Positions 32,586 through 41,482 are shown, counted from the stretch's first letter. The stretch is 64,000 bases of DNA from HGM11525 sp036307445 (GCA_036307445.1 JAXJXP010000007.1:1-64000), one strand, 5' to 3'. Translations and numbers: made by a program. Notes: generated from the sequence alone by a model not told the origin.

Positions 32586-33263
32586 ATGGTGAAAACAAGT
32601 GCTGTTATTGTTGCCGCAGGCTCGGGCAAGAGAATGGGCGCAGGAATAAATAAAGTTTATATGCCGCTTGGTGATAGATGCGTTTTGTGGCATACAATAA
32701 AGGCTTTTGCAGATAGTAAAGCGGTGGATGAGATTGTCATTGTAACAGGCGGAGAGGATATGATAAAGGCGGCTGAAACGGCGGCTTTGTTTGACCTGCC
32801 GTTTACGGTTGTTGAAGGCGGCGCAGAAAGGCAAAACTCTGTTCTTAACGGTATTACTGCGGCAGAGGGTAACATTGTGGCTGTACACGATGGCGCGCGG
32901 GCTATGATAACACCTGAGCTTATTGATGGAGTGATAAAAGCAGCAAAAGAATTTGGCGGTGCGGCCTTGGGGGTTACACCGAAGGATACTGTAAAAACTG
33001 CCGATAGCGATGGTTTTATTGTAGGTACGGTTGAAAGAAATAGTGCGTATCTTATTCAGACTCCTCAGGTTTTTAAGAGGGAGGAGCTTATAAAAGCACA
33101 CGAGCAGGCGATAGAGGACTGTTTCGCAGCAACGGATGACTGCGCAGTTATGGAAAGAATGGGTGCAAAAATCAAGATTGTAGAGGGCAGCTATGAAAAC
33201 ATAAAGCTCACTACGCCCGAAGATATATTTACAGCAGAACGTATTTTGAAAGAGAGGGGATAA
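32586..33263 (+). CDS. ispD: 2-C-methyl-D-erythritol 4-phosphate cytidylyltransferase
   Basis: IspD couples CTP to methylerythritol phosphate in the MEP pathway to isoprenoids. The nucleotide-binding motif AAGSGKRMG is at residues 10-18, with VHDGARAM and ATDDCAV motifs later. The ATG at 32586 follows AGGGGAGG, and the longer frame upstream would cross the hairpin. ispF follows two bases after the stop. Confidence 0.95.
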   Translation: MVKTSAVIVAAGSGKRMGAGINKVYMPLGDRCVLWHTIKAFADSKAVDEIVIVTGGEDMIKAAETAALFDLPFTVVEGGAERQNSVLNGITAAEGNIVAVHDGARAMITPELIDGVIKAAKEFGGAALGVTPKDTVKTADSDGFIVGTVERNSAYLIQTPQVFKREELIKAHEQAIEDCFAATDDCAVMERMGAKIKIVEGSYENIKLTTPEDIFTAERILKERG

Positions 33264-33265
33264 GT

Positions 33266-33736
33266 ATGAGAATTGGACAAGGCTATGACGTTCATAAGCT
33301 CGTAGAAGACAGAGATTTGATTTTGTGTGGTGTAAATATCCCATATGAAAAGGGGCTTTTGGGCCATTCTGATGCAGATGTGGCACTTCACGCACTTTCC
33401 GACGCGATTTTGGGAGCGGCGGCAATGGGAGATATAGGTAAGCATTTTCCTGACACAGAAGAAACGTATAAGGGGGCAGACAGTATGCTTCTGCTCCGTA
33501 AAGTAGTAAATCTTGTAAGAGATAAGGGTTATTCCATATCAAATGCCGATGTAACAATTGTTGCACAAAGACCGAAAATCAGCGGGTATATTGATAGAAT
33601 GAGAGAAAATGTTGCTGCAACGCTCGATGTTTCAATTGACAGAGTAAGTGTTAAGGCAACAACAACAGAAAAGCTTGGTTTTGAGGGCAGAGGCGAGGGG
33701 ATAAGTGCAATGGCAGTTGTACTATTAAATGAATAA
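33266..33736 (+). CDS. ispF: 2-C-methyl-D-erythritol 2,4-cyclodiphosphate synthase
   Basis: IspF forms the cyclic diphosphate intermediate of the MEP pathway. The metal ligands D8 and H10 (GYDVH) and the GHSDADVALHAL motif are present, and TTTEKLGFEGRGEGI closes the protein. 156 residues is normal. It is co-translated with ispD. Confidence 0.96.
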   Translation: MRIGQGYDVHKLVEDRDLILCGVNIPYEKGLLGHSDADVALHALSDAILGAAAMGDIGKHFPDTEETYKGADSMLLLRKVVNLVRDKGYSISNADVTIVAQRPKISGYIDRMRENVAATLDVSIDRVSVKATTTEKLGFEGRGEGISAMAVVLLNE

Positions 33737-33746
33737 CAGAAAAGCT

Positions 33747-33775
33747 TTGACAAAGAATGTATAATATGGTATAAT
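33747..33775 (+). promoter_or_regulatory. Consensus promoter of the amino acid ABC transporter genes
   Basis: TTGACA and TATAAT are separated by 17 bases. The following leader contains a TTCCGC / GCGGAA pair about 30 bases apart that could form a hairpin before the start codon. Confidence 0.82.
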
Positions 33776-33840
33776 GTATTCATATTTTCCGCGAAGAAAA
33801 AGAATAAGCCGTAAGCGGAAACGGCAGAATGGAGAAAATC

Positions 33841-34599
33841 ATGTTAAAAAGAATTTTCACAGCAGTACTGGCAGGTATGATGGTTGTTGCGGCAGCAGGA
33901 TGCGGCAGTCAGACAACAGATGACGGCGAAAAGGTATACGTTGTAGCAACAGATACAACCTTTGCGCCGTTCGAGTTTCAGGATGGTAGTAACTTTGTTG
34001 GTATAGATATGGACCTTCTTGCAGCAATTGCAGAGGACCAAGGCTTTGAGTACAAGATTGATGTACTAGGCTTCAATGCAGCAGTTCAGGCGCTTGAAGT
34101 TGGTCAGTGCGATGCGGTAATTGCAGGTATGTCAATTACTCCCGAACGTCAGGAAAAGTTTGATTTTACTGAGCCGTATTTTGACTCAGGTGTTGTAATG
34201 GCAGTTGCCAAAGATGACGATGTTATCAAGAGCTATGAGGACCTTGCAGGAAAGAATGTTGCTGTTAAGACTGGTACAGAGGGCTATACATTTGCATCTT
34301 CAATTAAGGATAAGTACGGCTTTAACCTTGTAACCTTTGATGACAGTGCGAATATGTACGAGGATGTTAAAATAGGTAACTCGGTAGCTTGCTTTGAGGA
34401 CTATCCTGTAGTTGGTTATGCAATATCTCAGGATATAGGCTTAAAGCTTGTAACAGAGAAGGAAAAGGGCTCATCATACGGTATTGCAGTTAAGAAGGGC
34501 GAGAATGCAGACCTTCTTAAGATGCTCAACGACGGTCTTGCAAATGTAAGAGCAAACGGCAAGTATGACGAAATTATCAATACATATATCAGCGAATAA
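33841..34599 (+). CDS. Polar amino acid ABC transporter substrate-binding lipoprotein
   Basis: This is a family 3 solute-binding protein, closest in appearance to GlnH-type glutamine binders. A signal peptide ends in a lipobox (AAAGC, cysteine near residue 21). The domain has the FAPFEFQDGSNFVGIDMDLL start and the GMSITPERQEKFDFTEPYF motif typical for the family. I use the ATG at 33841 because GGAG lies seven bases upstream. The permease gene follows by 19 bases. Confidence 0.92.
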   Translation: MLKRIFTAVLAGMMVVAAAGCGSQTTDDGEKVYVVATDTTFAPFEFQDGSNFVGIDMDLLAAIAEDQGFEYKIDVLGFNAAVQALEVGQCDAVIAGMSITPERQEKFDFTEPYFDSGVVMAVAKDDDVIKSYEDLAGKNVAVKTGTEGYTFASSIKDKYGFNLVTFDDSANMYEDVKIGNSVACFEDYPVVGYAISQDIGLKLVTEKEKGSSYGIAVKKGENADLLKMLNDGLANVRANGKYDEIINTYISE

Positions 34600-34618
34600 T
34601 TTATTGGAGTAGTGTTTT

Positions 34619-35299
34619 ATGGCGGTGTTGGACTTTCTTAAGGGGATTATAGAGCTTTTTGCATCAAACAGCGAGACCCTTTCAAATGGTCTTTTAATGA
34701 CATTGAAGCTCACAGGTATCTCTCTTGTTATTGCGTTCTTTGTCGGAATAATTTTCGGCATTATGAGCGTTTCTAAGAGCAAGATACTTACATCAATTAC
34801 CAAGGCATATGTATACATTATACGCGGTGTTCCGCTCTTGGTATTGTCGTTCTTTATATACTTCGGACTTGGTGCGGTGTTTAAGGGCGGTATTCCCAAA
34901 ATGACGGCAGGTATCATAACCCTTACACTCAATGCAAGTGCATATATGTCTGAGATTGTAAGAGGAGGTATTCTGGCAGTAAACCGCGGGCAGATGGAAG
35001 CTGCAAGGAGTCTTGGACTTTCTTATGGCAGAGCAATGCGTATGATTGTCATTCCTCAGGCAGTGAGAGTTTGTACTCCGTCTTTGATAAACCAGCTGAT
35101 TATAACGTTGAAGGACACTACTATTCTTTCTACAATCGGAATTGCAGAGCTTGTACAGACGGGTAAGATTATCATTGCTGCAAATATGAAGTCTACTGAA
35201 ATGTGGTTGATTATTGCGATTATGTATTTTATCCCCATTACAGTCCTTTCTCTTATGTCCGAGAAACTGGAAAGAAACCTCAGAAAAGGTCAGAAATAA
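34619..35299 (+). CDS. Polar amino acid ABC transporter permease
   Basis: The 226-residue HisM/GlnP-type permease has about five membrane spans. The EAA loop that contacts the ATPase is visible as GQMEAARSLGLSYGRAMRMIVIPQA near residues 120-145. The transcript ends in a strong terminator right after the gene, so the expected ATP-binding subunit (GlnQ) is not encoded here and must come from elsewhere. Confidence 0.93.
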   Translation: MAVLDFLKGIIELFASNSETLSNGLLMTLKLTGISLVIAFFVGIIFGIMSVSKSKILTSITKAYVYIIRGVPLLVLSFFIYFGLGAVFKGGIPKMTAGIITLTLNASAYMSEIVRGGILAVNRGQMEAARSLGLSYGRAMRMIVIPQAVRVCTPSLINQLIITLKDTTILSTIGIAELVQTGKIIIAANMKSTEMWLIIAIMYFIPITVLSLMSEKLERNLRKGQK

Positions 35300-35307
35300 A
35301 GCAAAAT

Positions 35308-35339
35308 GCCGCAGACAATGTGTCTGCGGCTGTTTTTTT
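35308..35339. terminator. Terminator between the permease gene and the FG-GAP/SLH gene
   Basis: A perfect 10-base-pair stem (GCCGCAGACA / TGTCTGCGGC) with loop ATG is followed by seven T residues. The converging minus-strand gene ends inside the T tract, and A residues on the other side give it a weaker terminator. Confidence 0.9.
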
Positions 35340-36933
35340 ATCTTAAAAGAAGTTCAAGTACAATTCTTGCTGCATGGCGGCGTGTAAGCTCGCCCTCTGT
35401 CATACAAAAACAATTATGTCCTGCCTTTTTTATAATCTCGACTGCAGCCTCTGCGGTCATAGGTGAATTGGGATTAAAGCGACCTAGAGTGCCTTCGACA
35501 ATTCCAAGCTTCTTAGCAGTACCAACTGCTGCTGAAAAGTAATCCTTGACTGAAACATCAGTGAAGTTATCACGCTCGTAAGCCCTTAGCCCCAGTGCTT
35601 CGACGAGCAATACGATAAAGTCAGCCCGAGTTATTATATCATCGGCTGCAATATCATTACCTAATGCACAGTTGGTCGCCCACTTTTCGAGATCAACATT
35701 GGAAAGAGCGCCTGTTACATAAGATATTGCATACTGCGACGGCTCCATCTCACTTGCATAATCGGTGTAGTTATAAAGTCTTTTTGGCTGTGGTCTAAAA
35801 TAAGGTACAGCAGGAGTTGTTAAGTCCTTATGTGTTGACGAGTATATTTCAATCCTGTCATTGCAAAGAAGGAGAATATCAGCTACACCATCACCCATAA
35901 CATCCGCCCATATAACTTTATTGCAGCTGGGAAAGGTGTAGATGGGGGTTAACTCGCTGTCTAGTAACATTGCCGGTGAGTTGCCACTGTGAAGAATAAG
36001 CAAATCTGAGCCGCTTCCGTCAAGGTTATGAACTGCGGTTAGCTTGCCGTTTTTAATATCGGCTTCTGCTACCTTTGCACCATAGCAATTAAGCATAACT
36101 GTTGCGGTTGATGTGTAGCACGCTTCTGTGCCGTTAATTGCTGAACTGAGATTTCCAAAAGCAACATCATCGGCAGATATATTGTTCTGCCACAGTATTT
36201 CGCCGTCGGTGGTAAGAGCGGTGAGCTTGTCGCCCAATACCGCGATCACTTTTTGCTGGTCGCCACGACGGTACAAATCGCCGACCCAGGTATATTTTGC
36301 GTATCCGCTTTCGTTGGAAATGTTGCCTATTACTTCACCGTCGCCGTTTAAGATGTTAAATCCGGCAATAAGCTCGTCCTCACCATCACCGTTTACATCG
36401 TAGGGCCATGGATAGTTTCCGATATTGCCCTTGTAGGTCCATATTACATTGAAGTTTGCGTCCATTGCCCAAAGCTGATGGTACTTGTTTTTCAGTATAA
36501 TATTCTGAGGGTATCCTTTTCCCTCCAAATCGGCAATAATAATTGCATCGTATGCATCGGGAGCGGGGAGTGGGAACCTCTTTTTTGGCTGGCCGGTCAT
36601 TCCGTCTATATATAACATTTCGCCGTCCGTTACTATAATAAGCTCGTTACTGCCATCATTATCTATATCAAAAATCTGGGCGGGAATATTGCAGTCTGCA
36701 GTATAATCCGCATCATAATCAGGATTACCGAACTGCCAAAGCAATTTTCCGTCAAGGTTAAAGGCTGCAGCATAGTTTATCTGCCTAGGGAAATATCTGT
36801 CATCTATGCAGTTTCCGGGCTGAAGAATTACTATCTCAAGCCGTCCGTCACCGTTTAAATCACCAAGACGAATATGACAGTTTTTTGGTTGTCCTGCAAT
36901 ATCTATCCTGGCTATGATTTGTAGCTGTGTCAT
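35338..36933 (-). CDS. FG-GAP-like beta-propeller protein with SLH-like C-terminus
   Basis: The 531-residue protein begins with a beta-propeller-like region (about residues 1-400) with calcium-loop repeats such as DLNGDGRLEI, DIDNDGSNEL and DVNGDGEDEL. The last roughly 120 residues resemble S-layer homology modules (ITRADFIVLLVEAL, FTDVS, then GIVEGTLGRFNPNSPMTAEA). Such modules bind secondary cell wall polymers, yet there is no signal peptide at the chosen start, which has an optimal AGGAGG site; the extension to 37008 does not give a clean one either. Export route and ligand are unknown. Confidence 0.8.
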   Translation of the reverse strand: MTQLQIIARIDIAGQPKNCHIRLGDLNGDGRLEIVILQPGNCIDDRYFPRQINYAAAFNLDGKLLWQFGNPDYDADYTADCNIPAQIFDIDNDGSNELIIVTDGEMLYIDGMTGQPKKRFPLPAPDAYDAIIIADLEGKGYPQNIILKNKYHQLWAMDANFNVIWTYKGNIGNYPWPYDVNGDGEDELIAGFNILNGDGEVIGNISNESGYAKYTWVGDLYRRGDQQKVIAVLGDKLTALTTDGEILWQNNISADDVAFGNLSSAINGTEACYTSTATVMLNCYGAKVAEADIKNGKLTAVHNLDGSGSDLLILHSGNSPAMLLDSELTPIYTFPSCNKVIWADVMGDGVADILLLCNDRIEIYSSTHKDLTTPAVPYFRPQPKRLYNYTDYASEMEPSQYAISYVTGALSNVDLEKWATNCALGNDIAADDIITRADFIVLLVEALGLRAYERDNFTDVSVKDYFSAAVGTAKKLGIVEGTLGRFNPNSPMTAEAAVEIIKKAGHNCFCMTEGELTRRHAARIVLELLLR

Positions 36934-37037
36934 TGATTTTCCTCCTAAGGAAATATATTCACATATAAAACCAATATATATTTTATTTGAAAATGAGCTA
37001 AAATGCAAGTCTTTTGTGAAAATATTCTAAAATGTGA

Positions 37038-37066
37038 TTGTTTTTGCATTGAAAACTTGATATAAT
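37038..37066 (+). promoter_or_regulatory. Probable promoter of mutS2
   Basis: TTGTTT and TATAAT are separated by 17 bases, about 36 bases before the start codon. The -35 match is partial. Confidence 0.5.
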
Positions 37067-37101
37067 GATAATGAGAGGAATAATTCGAAGGGAATACCGA
37101 A

Positions 37102-39486
37102 ATGGACAAGAAAGCATATAAAGTTTTAGAATTTGATAAAATACTGGCAAAGCTTGCAGCATATACCGACAGCGAAAATGTCAAGGAGAGAATTGAGGAC
37201 TTAGAGCCTTATTTGGAGCTTGATGATGCGGTACGTGCCCAGAGAGAAACAACGGAGGCGGTATCGACGCTTCTCAAAATCGGGAGCCCGCCTGTAAGTT
37301 TGTCAGTTAGTGATAATACTGCAAGCGTTAAGCGTGCAGAAAGCGGCGGTGCATTAAATCCCACAGAGCTTATTTCGGTAAGCAGGACACTTTATGTTGC
37401 AAGACGTATGAAGAGCTATCTTTCCGAAAGCGCAGATGAATGTGCAATACTGCGTGGACTTGGGGATTCGATTAAGACGGAGCGCACACTTGAGGATAGA
37501 ATAACATCGGCAATACTTTCTGAAAACGAGATTGCTGACGATGCTTCAGCAGAGCTTGCGGCTTTGAGGAGGAGCAAACGAAACTTAAACGCAAAAATAA
37601 AAGACTCCCTAAATGATATGGTGCGTTCAAACCACTATAAAAAGTTTTTGCAGGAGCCGATTGTTACTATGCGCTCGGACAGATATGTTATTCCGGTACG
37701 GGCGGAATACCGTCAGGAGGTGCAGGGTATAGTTCACGATAGCTCTGCAAGCGGTGCTACCTTGTTTATTGAGCCTATCGGTGTCGTAAATGCCAATAAT
37801 GAGATAAGAGAAATTGAAAGCAAGGAGCAACGTGAAATTGAACGTATACTTGCAGAATTGTCGGCACTTGTAGCGGAAAAGGGCGAGGTTATAGTTTCGG
37901 ATAATGCAGCGATTTCTGAATTGGATTTTATCTTCTGTAAAGGAAAGCTTTCGCTTGATTATAATGGTACAGAACCGATTTTAAACACAGATGGAATTGT
38001 TGAATTAAAACGTGCAAGACATCCGCTTATCAATAAGGATGTGGTTGTGGCTAATGATATTACATTAGGCAACGGTTATGATACGTTGATTGTAACGGGT
38101 CCGAATACAGGCGGAAAAACTGTTACTCTTAAAACTATTGGATTGTTTTCGCTTATGGCGGCTGCTGGTCTTCATATACCTGTAGCTGATAATTCCAAAG
38201 CGGCTATTTTTGAACAGGTATTTGCTGATATTGGTGATGAACAGAGCATTGAGCAGAGCCTCTCTACCTTCTCGTCTCATATGGTTAATATAGTGAATAT
38301 TTTAAAGAATGTAGATTCGTCATCTCTTGCACTTTTTGACGAGCTTGGTGCGGGTACAGACCCGACAGAGGGTGCTGCATTGGCGATTGCTGTTATTGAA
38401 TATTTACGCGGCTTTGGTGCAAGAACAGTTGCTACTACGCATTATAGTGAATTAAAGCTTTTCGCACTTTCTACTGAAGGTGTGGAGAATGCCTCTTGCG
38501 AATTTGATGTAGAGAGCCTAAAGCCTACCTATAAGCTTTTAATCGGTGTTCCGGGCAAGAGTAATGCCTTTGCGATTTCAAAGCGTTTGGGGCTTGATGA
38601 GAGGGTTATAAACCGTGCCAATGAGATATTGAGCGATGAGGATATAAAGCTCGAGGATGTTATAACTGAGCTTGAACAAAACAGAGCAAAAGCTGAAAGC
38701 GAGATGGAGTATGCTACCCGAATGCGAAGAGAGCTTGCTGATTTAAAGGACGAGATAGAACATGAGAGAAGAAAGCTCAAAGAGAGTAAGGCTCGCATTA
38801 TGGAGGAGGCACACAGGGAAGCAAAATTGCTTGTTTCCGATGCGAAGGACGAGGCGAACAAGATAATACGTGAGCTTGAAAAGATGCGTGTTGAAGGAGC
38901 CAAGAATATTGATGGAAGAACAGGCGAGCTTAAGTCTAAGCTAAAAAAGAAAGAGGACAGTATAGACAAGGCAATAAGCCGTGCAAGCAAACCTAAAAAG
39001 ACCTTCCGTGAGCCGCCTAAAAATCTTAAAGAGGGTGAAACGGTAAAGATTATAAGTGTTGGAGAAGCGGCAACTGTTCTTAAAACTCCGTCCAAAGATG
39101 ATAAGACGGTAAGAGTGCAGGCGGGAATTATCAAGATGGATGTTCATATCACAGATCTTGAAAGGGTTACAGATAACACTACAAACGAGCTTGTACAAAA
39201 GTATGTTAAATCAACCGGAGCGTATATGTCCAAGACAAAAGATGCTACTACAGAGATTGATGTGCGTGGTCAGGAGCTTTACGAGGCTATAAGAAATGTT
39301 GAAAAGTTCCTTGATGACTGTTACTTAGCGGGAGTGTCGCCCGTTTCTATTATTCACGGTAAGGGTACGGGAGTTTTGCGAAAGGGCATAGGGGATATGC
39401 TAAGGAAACATAAGAATGTAAAGGCGTACCGCCTTGGAAGGTACGGCGAGGGTGAAACAGGTGTTACAATTGTTGAACTAAGATAA
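37102..39486 (+). CDS. mutS2: Endonuclease MutS2
   Basis: MutS2 is a MutS paralogue without the mismatch-recognition domain. It is linked to suppression of recombination and, in Bacillus, to rescue of collided ribosomes. The Walker A motif GPNTGGKT is near residue 333, with Walker B LFDELGAGTDP and the THYSELK motif following. A charged coiled coil covers about residues 515-625. The Smr nuclease domain forms the end (EIDVRGQELYEA, IIHGKGTGVLRKGI). 794 residues is normal. Confidence 0.96.
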   Translation: MDKKAYKVLEFDKILAKLAAYTDSENVKERIEDLEPYLELDDAVRAQRETTEAVSTLLKIGSPPVSLSVSDNTASVKRAESGGALNPTELISVSRTLYVARRMKSYLSESADECAILRGLGDSIKTERTLEDRITSAILSENEIADDASAELAALRRSKRNLNAKIKDSLNDMVRSNHYKKFLQEPIVTMRSDRYVIPVRAEYRQEVQGIVHDSSASGATLFIEPIGVVNANNEIREIESKEQREIERILAELSALVAEKGEVIVSDNAAISELDFIFCKGKLSLDYNGTEPILNTDGIVELKRARHPLINKDVVVANDITLGNGYDTLIVTGPNTGGKTVTLKTIGLFSLMAAAGLHIPVADNSKAAIFEQVFADIGDEQSIEQSLSTFSSHMVNIVNILKNVDSSSLALFDELGAGTDPTEGAALAIAVIEYLRGFGARTVATTHYSELKLFALSTEGVENASCEFDVESLKPTYKLLIGVPGKSNAFAISKRLGLDERVINRANEILSDEDIKLEDVITELEQNRAKAESEMEYATRMRRELADLKDEIEHERRKLKESKARIMEEAHREAKLLVSDAKDEANKIIRELEKMRVEGAKNIDGRTGELKSKLKKKEDSIDKAISRASKPKKTFREPPKNLKEGETVKIISVGEAATVLKTPSKDDKTVRVQAGIIKMDVHITDLERVTDNTTNELVQKYVKSTGAYMSKTKDATTEIDVRGQELYEAIRNVEKFLDDCYLAGVSPVSIIHGKGTGVLRKGIGDMLRKHKNVKAYRLGRYGEGETGVTIVELR

Positions 39487-39522
39487 AAAAACAGACGAAT
39501 GTTTATCATTCGTCTGTTTTTC
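39486..39522. terminator. Bidirectional terminator of mutS2 and the XRE gene
   Basis: A 13-base-pair stem (AAACAGACGAATG and its complement) with loop TTTAT is flanked by A residues before and T residues after. The stop codon of the converging XRE gene lies in the loop and stem. Confidence 0.88.
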
Positions 39523-39751
39523 CGTAGAAGAAACCGCATAAACGCAATTCTTCCTGAAATATTAAGAGTTCATCGGTAGTAATATCGCAGGCGTGTGATA
39601 TTTTGGCGAATTGGTCCATATTCGGGAGCTTTCTGCCTTTTTCAAAATCAATAATATCAATAGGGTCTACACCAATCAGAGCTGCAAGCTCAGCGGGGGA
39701 AAGACCTGCCTTTTCACGATAAATTTTTAATCTTCTTGGTATTTGCTCCAT
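39506..39751 (-). CDS. XRE-family helix-turn-helix regulator
   Basis: The 81-residue protein is little more than a Cro/C1-type helix-turn-helix domain (about residues 4-62): RRLKIYREKAGLSPAELAALIGVDPIDIIDFEKGRKLP, where the second helix and recognition helix are clear. A short C-terminal tail follows. The ATG at 39751 lies ten bases after GGGAGG. Targets are unknown; it lies alone between mutS2 and rpsR and may be read from the rpsF operon. Confidence 0.82.
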   Translation of the reverse strand: MEQIPRRLKIYREKAGLSPAELAALIGVDPIDIIDFEKGRKLPNMDQFAKISHACDITTDELLIFQEELRLCGFFYGKTDE

Positions 39752-39778
39752 TTCAAGTTTGCCTCCCGGGTAAAGTAA

Positions 39779-39806
39779 GAGGATATACATTGGAATGTAT
39801 ATCCTC
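39779..39806 (-). terminator. Hairpin after rpsR
   Basis: A perfect 13-base-pair stem (GAGGATATACATT and its complement) with a two-base core lies after the rpsR stop. The following T tract is poor (TTACTTT), so termination may be partial with read-through into the XRE gene. Confidence 0.55.
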
Positions 39807-39815
39807 GAAGTTGCA

Positions 39816-40061
39816 TTATTCAGATACGAAAGGAAGAAGTGCAATCTGTCTTGCGCGCTTTATAGCAACAGTAAGCTGACGCTGATGCTTTGCACAGTTT
39901 CCGCTGATACGTCTGGGGACAATCTTGCCACGCTCAGAGATGTATCTGCGAAGCTTTGCTGTATCCTTATAGTCGATATGCTCAACCTTATCTACACAGA
40001 ACATACACACCTTTTTCTTTGCACGGCGTGCCTTCTGCGGTCTGTTTTCTCTCTCAGGCAT
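39816..40061 (-). CDS. rpsR: 30S ribosomal protein S18
   Basis: S18 pairs with S6 on the 30S platform. The 81-residue protein has the KKVCMFCVDK motif with a CxxC pair, the IDYKD segment and the RRISGNCAKHQRQL end. AGGAGG precedes the ATG. It is the third gene of rpsF-ssb-rpsR, the standard Firmicutes order. Confidence 0.97.
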   Translation of the reverse strand: MPERENRPQKARRAKKKVCMFCVDKVEHIDYKDTAKLRRYISERGKIVPRRISGNCAKHQRQLTVAIKRARQIALLPFVSE

Positions 40062-40123
40062 TTTTCTTACCTCCTATCAAATTTTAAGTCAATTCCCATA
40101 CGGGAAATCAAGTCGATGTGTGA

Positions 40124-40585
40124 TTAAAACGGCAAATCGTCTTCAGATCCGTCCATTGCAGAGAATCCCATAGCTTCAAACTCGTCAAAGGTTGGAGCGG
40201 TGCCCTGCGGAGCACTCGGCTGTGCCGGTCGCTGATAAGAAGATTGTGTGCCCTGAGTATTTGTTTCGCTACGTGAACCTGTAAAGTACGCATCTTCAAC
40301 AACTACCTCGGTAACATACTGTCTTCTGCCGTCTTTATCGTCATAAGTTCTTGACTGCAATCTTCCTGAAACGGCAATCATACTGCCCTTCTGGAAATAT
40401 TTGCAAATGAACTCAGCCAGTCTGCTCCAGGCAACACAGTTGATAAAATCAGCCTGCTGCTGTCCTTCCTTGGCAAAACGTCTGTCTACTGCAAGCGAAA
40501 AGCTTACGACAGGCGTGCCCTGCTGGCTCTGTCGCATCTCGGGGTCGCGGGTCAATCTGCCCATCAAAATAACTTTGTTCATCAA
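40124..40585 (-). CDS. ssb: Single-stranded DNA-binding protein
   Basis: SSB coats single-stranded DNA during replication and repair. The OB-fold occupies about residues 1-105 (NKVILMGRLTRDPEMR at the start). A Gln/Pro-rich linker follows, and the acidic tip DLPF that recruits partner proteins is intact. It sits between rpsF and rpsR. Confidence 0.97.
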   Translation of the reverse strand: MMNKVILMGRLTRDPEMRQSQQGTPVVSFSLAVDRRFAKEGQQQADFINCVAWSRLAEFICKYFQKGSMIAVSGRLQSRTYDDKDGRRQYVTEVVVEDAYFTGSRSETNTQGTQSSYQRPAQPSAPQGTAPTFDEFEAMGFSAMDGSEDDLPF

Positions 40586-40603
40586 ATAACACCCCTCTTG
40601 CGA

Positions 40604-40906
40604 TTATTCCTCATCCTTGCGGATGATGATAGTTCTGAGAATATTCTCGTTAATTCTGAACTGTCTGTCAAGCTCCTTCGGGAACTCGCTGTCAGCTGTG
40701 AAGTCTACAAGATAGTAGTAGCCTTCTGTTTTGTCGTTGATTTCGTAAGCAAGTCTTCTCTTGCCCCACTCATCAATGTTGTTAACTGTACCGTTAGCAG
40801 CGATAAGTGAAGTGAACTTCTCCTTAACCTTGGTTACAGCCTCCTCCTCGAGTGTAGAGTCAACGATAAAAATTGTCTCATAGCTGTTCAACATTTTTTC
40901 AGCCAT
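40604..40906 (-). CDS. rpsF: 30S ribosomal protein S6
   Basis: S6 binds the central domain of 16S rRNA with S18. The 100-residue protein shows the YETIFIVDSTLEEE start and the WGKRRLAYEINDKTEGYYYL core. It is the first gene of rpsF-ssb-rpsR behind a consensus promoter and AAGGAGGTG. Confidence 0.97.
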   Translation of the reverse strand: MAEKMLNSYETIFIVDSTLEEEAVTKVKEKFTSLIAANGTVNNIDEWGKRRLAYEINDKTEGYYYLVDFTADSEFPKELDRQFRINENILRTIIIRKDEE

Positions 40907-40932
40907 TTTTACACCTCCTTATGGACTTATGT

Positions 40933-40951
40933 CCCGAAATTGTTTTTCGGG
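40933..40951 (-). promoter_or_regulatory. Hairpin in the rpsF leader, possible S6:S18-binding site
   Basis: A stem CCCGAAA / TTTCGGG with a five-base loop lies in the 5' untranslated region of rpsF. Firmicutes rpsF leaders often carry an S6:S18-binding structure with a conserved CCG; this may be one, but I cannot confirm the fold. Confidence 0.35.
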
Positions 40952-40976
40952 CAAGGATGCTTTTACAAGCTTTAAT

Positions 40977-41005
40977 ATTATACTACATATAAAATGCCTT
41001 GTCAA
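40977..41005 (-). promoter_or_regulatory. Consensus promoter of rpsF-ssb-rpsR
   Basis: On the minus strand TTGACA and TATAAT, both perfect, are separated by 17 bases. Confidence 0.88.
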
Positions 41006-41036
41006 GTAAAATTTAACAAATTTGTTGTAAAATAAG

Positions 41037-41063
41037 GAAAACTCCCGCTTTTTTGCGGGAGTT
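41037..41063 (-). terminator. Terminator of the nahK-nagB-ridA group
   Basis: A nine-base-pair stem (AACTCCCGC / GCGGGAGTT) with a six-base loop is followed on the minus strand by TTTTCC. Confidence 0.75.
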
Positions 41064-41091
41064 ATAGTTAGTATATGCTGTTTCAGACTAA

Positions 41092-41463
41092 TTAGAGTGA
41101 GACAATAGCCTCTACTTCCAGAAGAACATCTTTAGGAAGTCTTGCAACCTCCACGCAGGAACGTGCAGGGAATGGCTCTGTAAAGTATGTAGCATAAATT
41201 TCGTTAATCGTAGCGAAATCTTCTATATTCTTTATAAACACAGTTGTTTTAACTGTATTCTGAATATCACCGCCAGATGCAGCAATAAGATTTTTAAGGT
41301 TTGTAAAAGCCTGATTTGCCTGCTCCTTTACACCCTCGGGGATAGCACCGGTTTCGGGATTTACGGGTATTTGACCAGATGTATAGAGCATATCACCCAA
41401 AACAATTGCCTGTGAGTATGGTCCGATTGCTGCAGGTGCAGTATTTGTTTTAATTGCCTTCAT
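41092..41463 (-). CDS. ridA: 2-iminobutanoate/2-iminopropanoate deaminase
   Basis: RidA hydrolyses reactive enamine/imine intermediates released by pyridoxal-phosphate enzymes. The 123-residue protein has the AIGPYSQAI start, YTSGQIP strand and the ARSCVEVARLPKDVLLEVEAIV end with the substrate-binding arginine. It lies 19 bases after nagB and shares its transcript. Confidence 0.94.
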   Translation of the reverse strand: MKAIKTNTAPAAIGPYSQAIVLGDMLYTSGQIPVNPETGAIPEGVKEQANQAFTNLKNLIAASGGDIQNTVKTTVFIKNIEDFATINEIYATYFTEPFPARSCVEVARLPKDVLLEVEAIVSL

Positions 41464-41482
41464 TTATTTGTGTTCCTTTCGT

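Noticed and set aside
32583..33566. Long open frame of 327 codons on the minus strand opposite ispD-ispF
   Set aside because: The plus strand encodes two unmistakable MEP pathway enzymes. The antisense frame is rich in Cys, His and Tyr with no domain and no ribosome binding site.
36945..37184. 79-codon minus-strand frame across the mutS2 start
   Set aside because: It spans the promoter region and overlaps mutS2 antisense, with no ribosome binding site and no recognisable domain.
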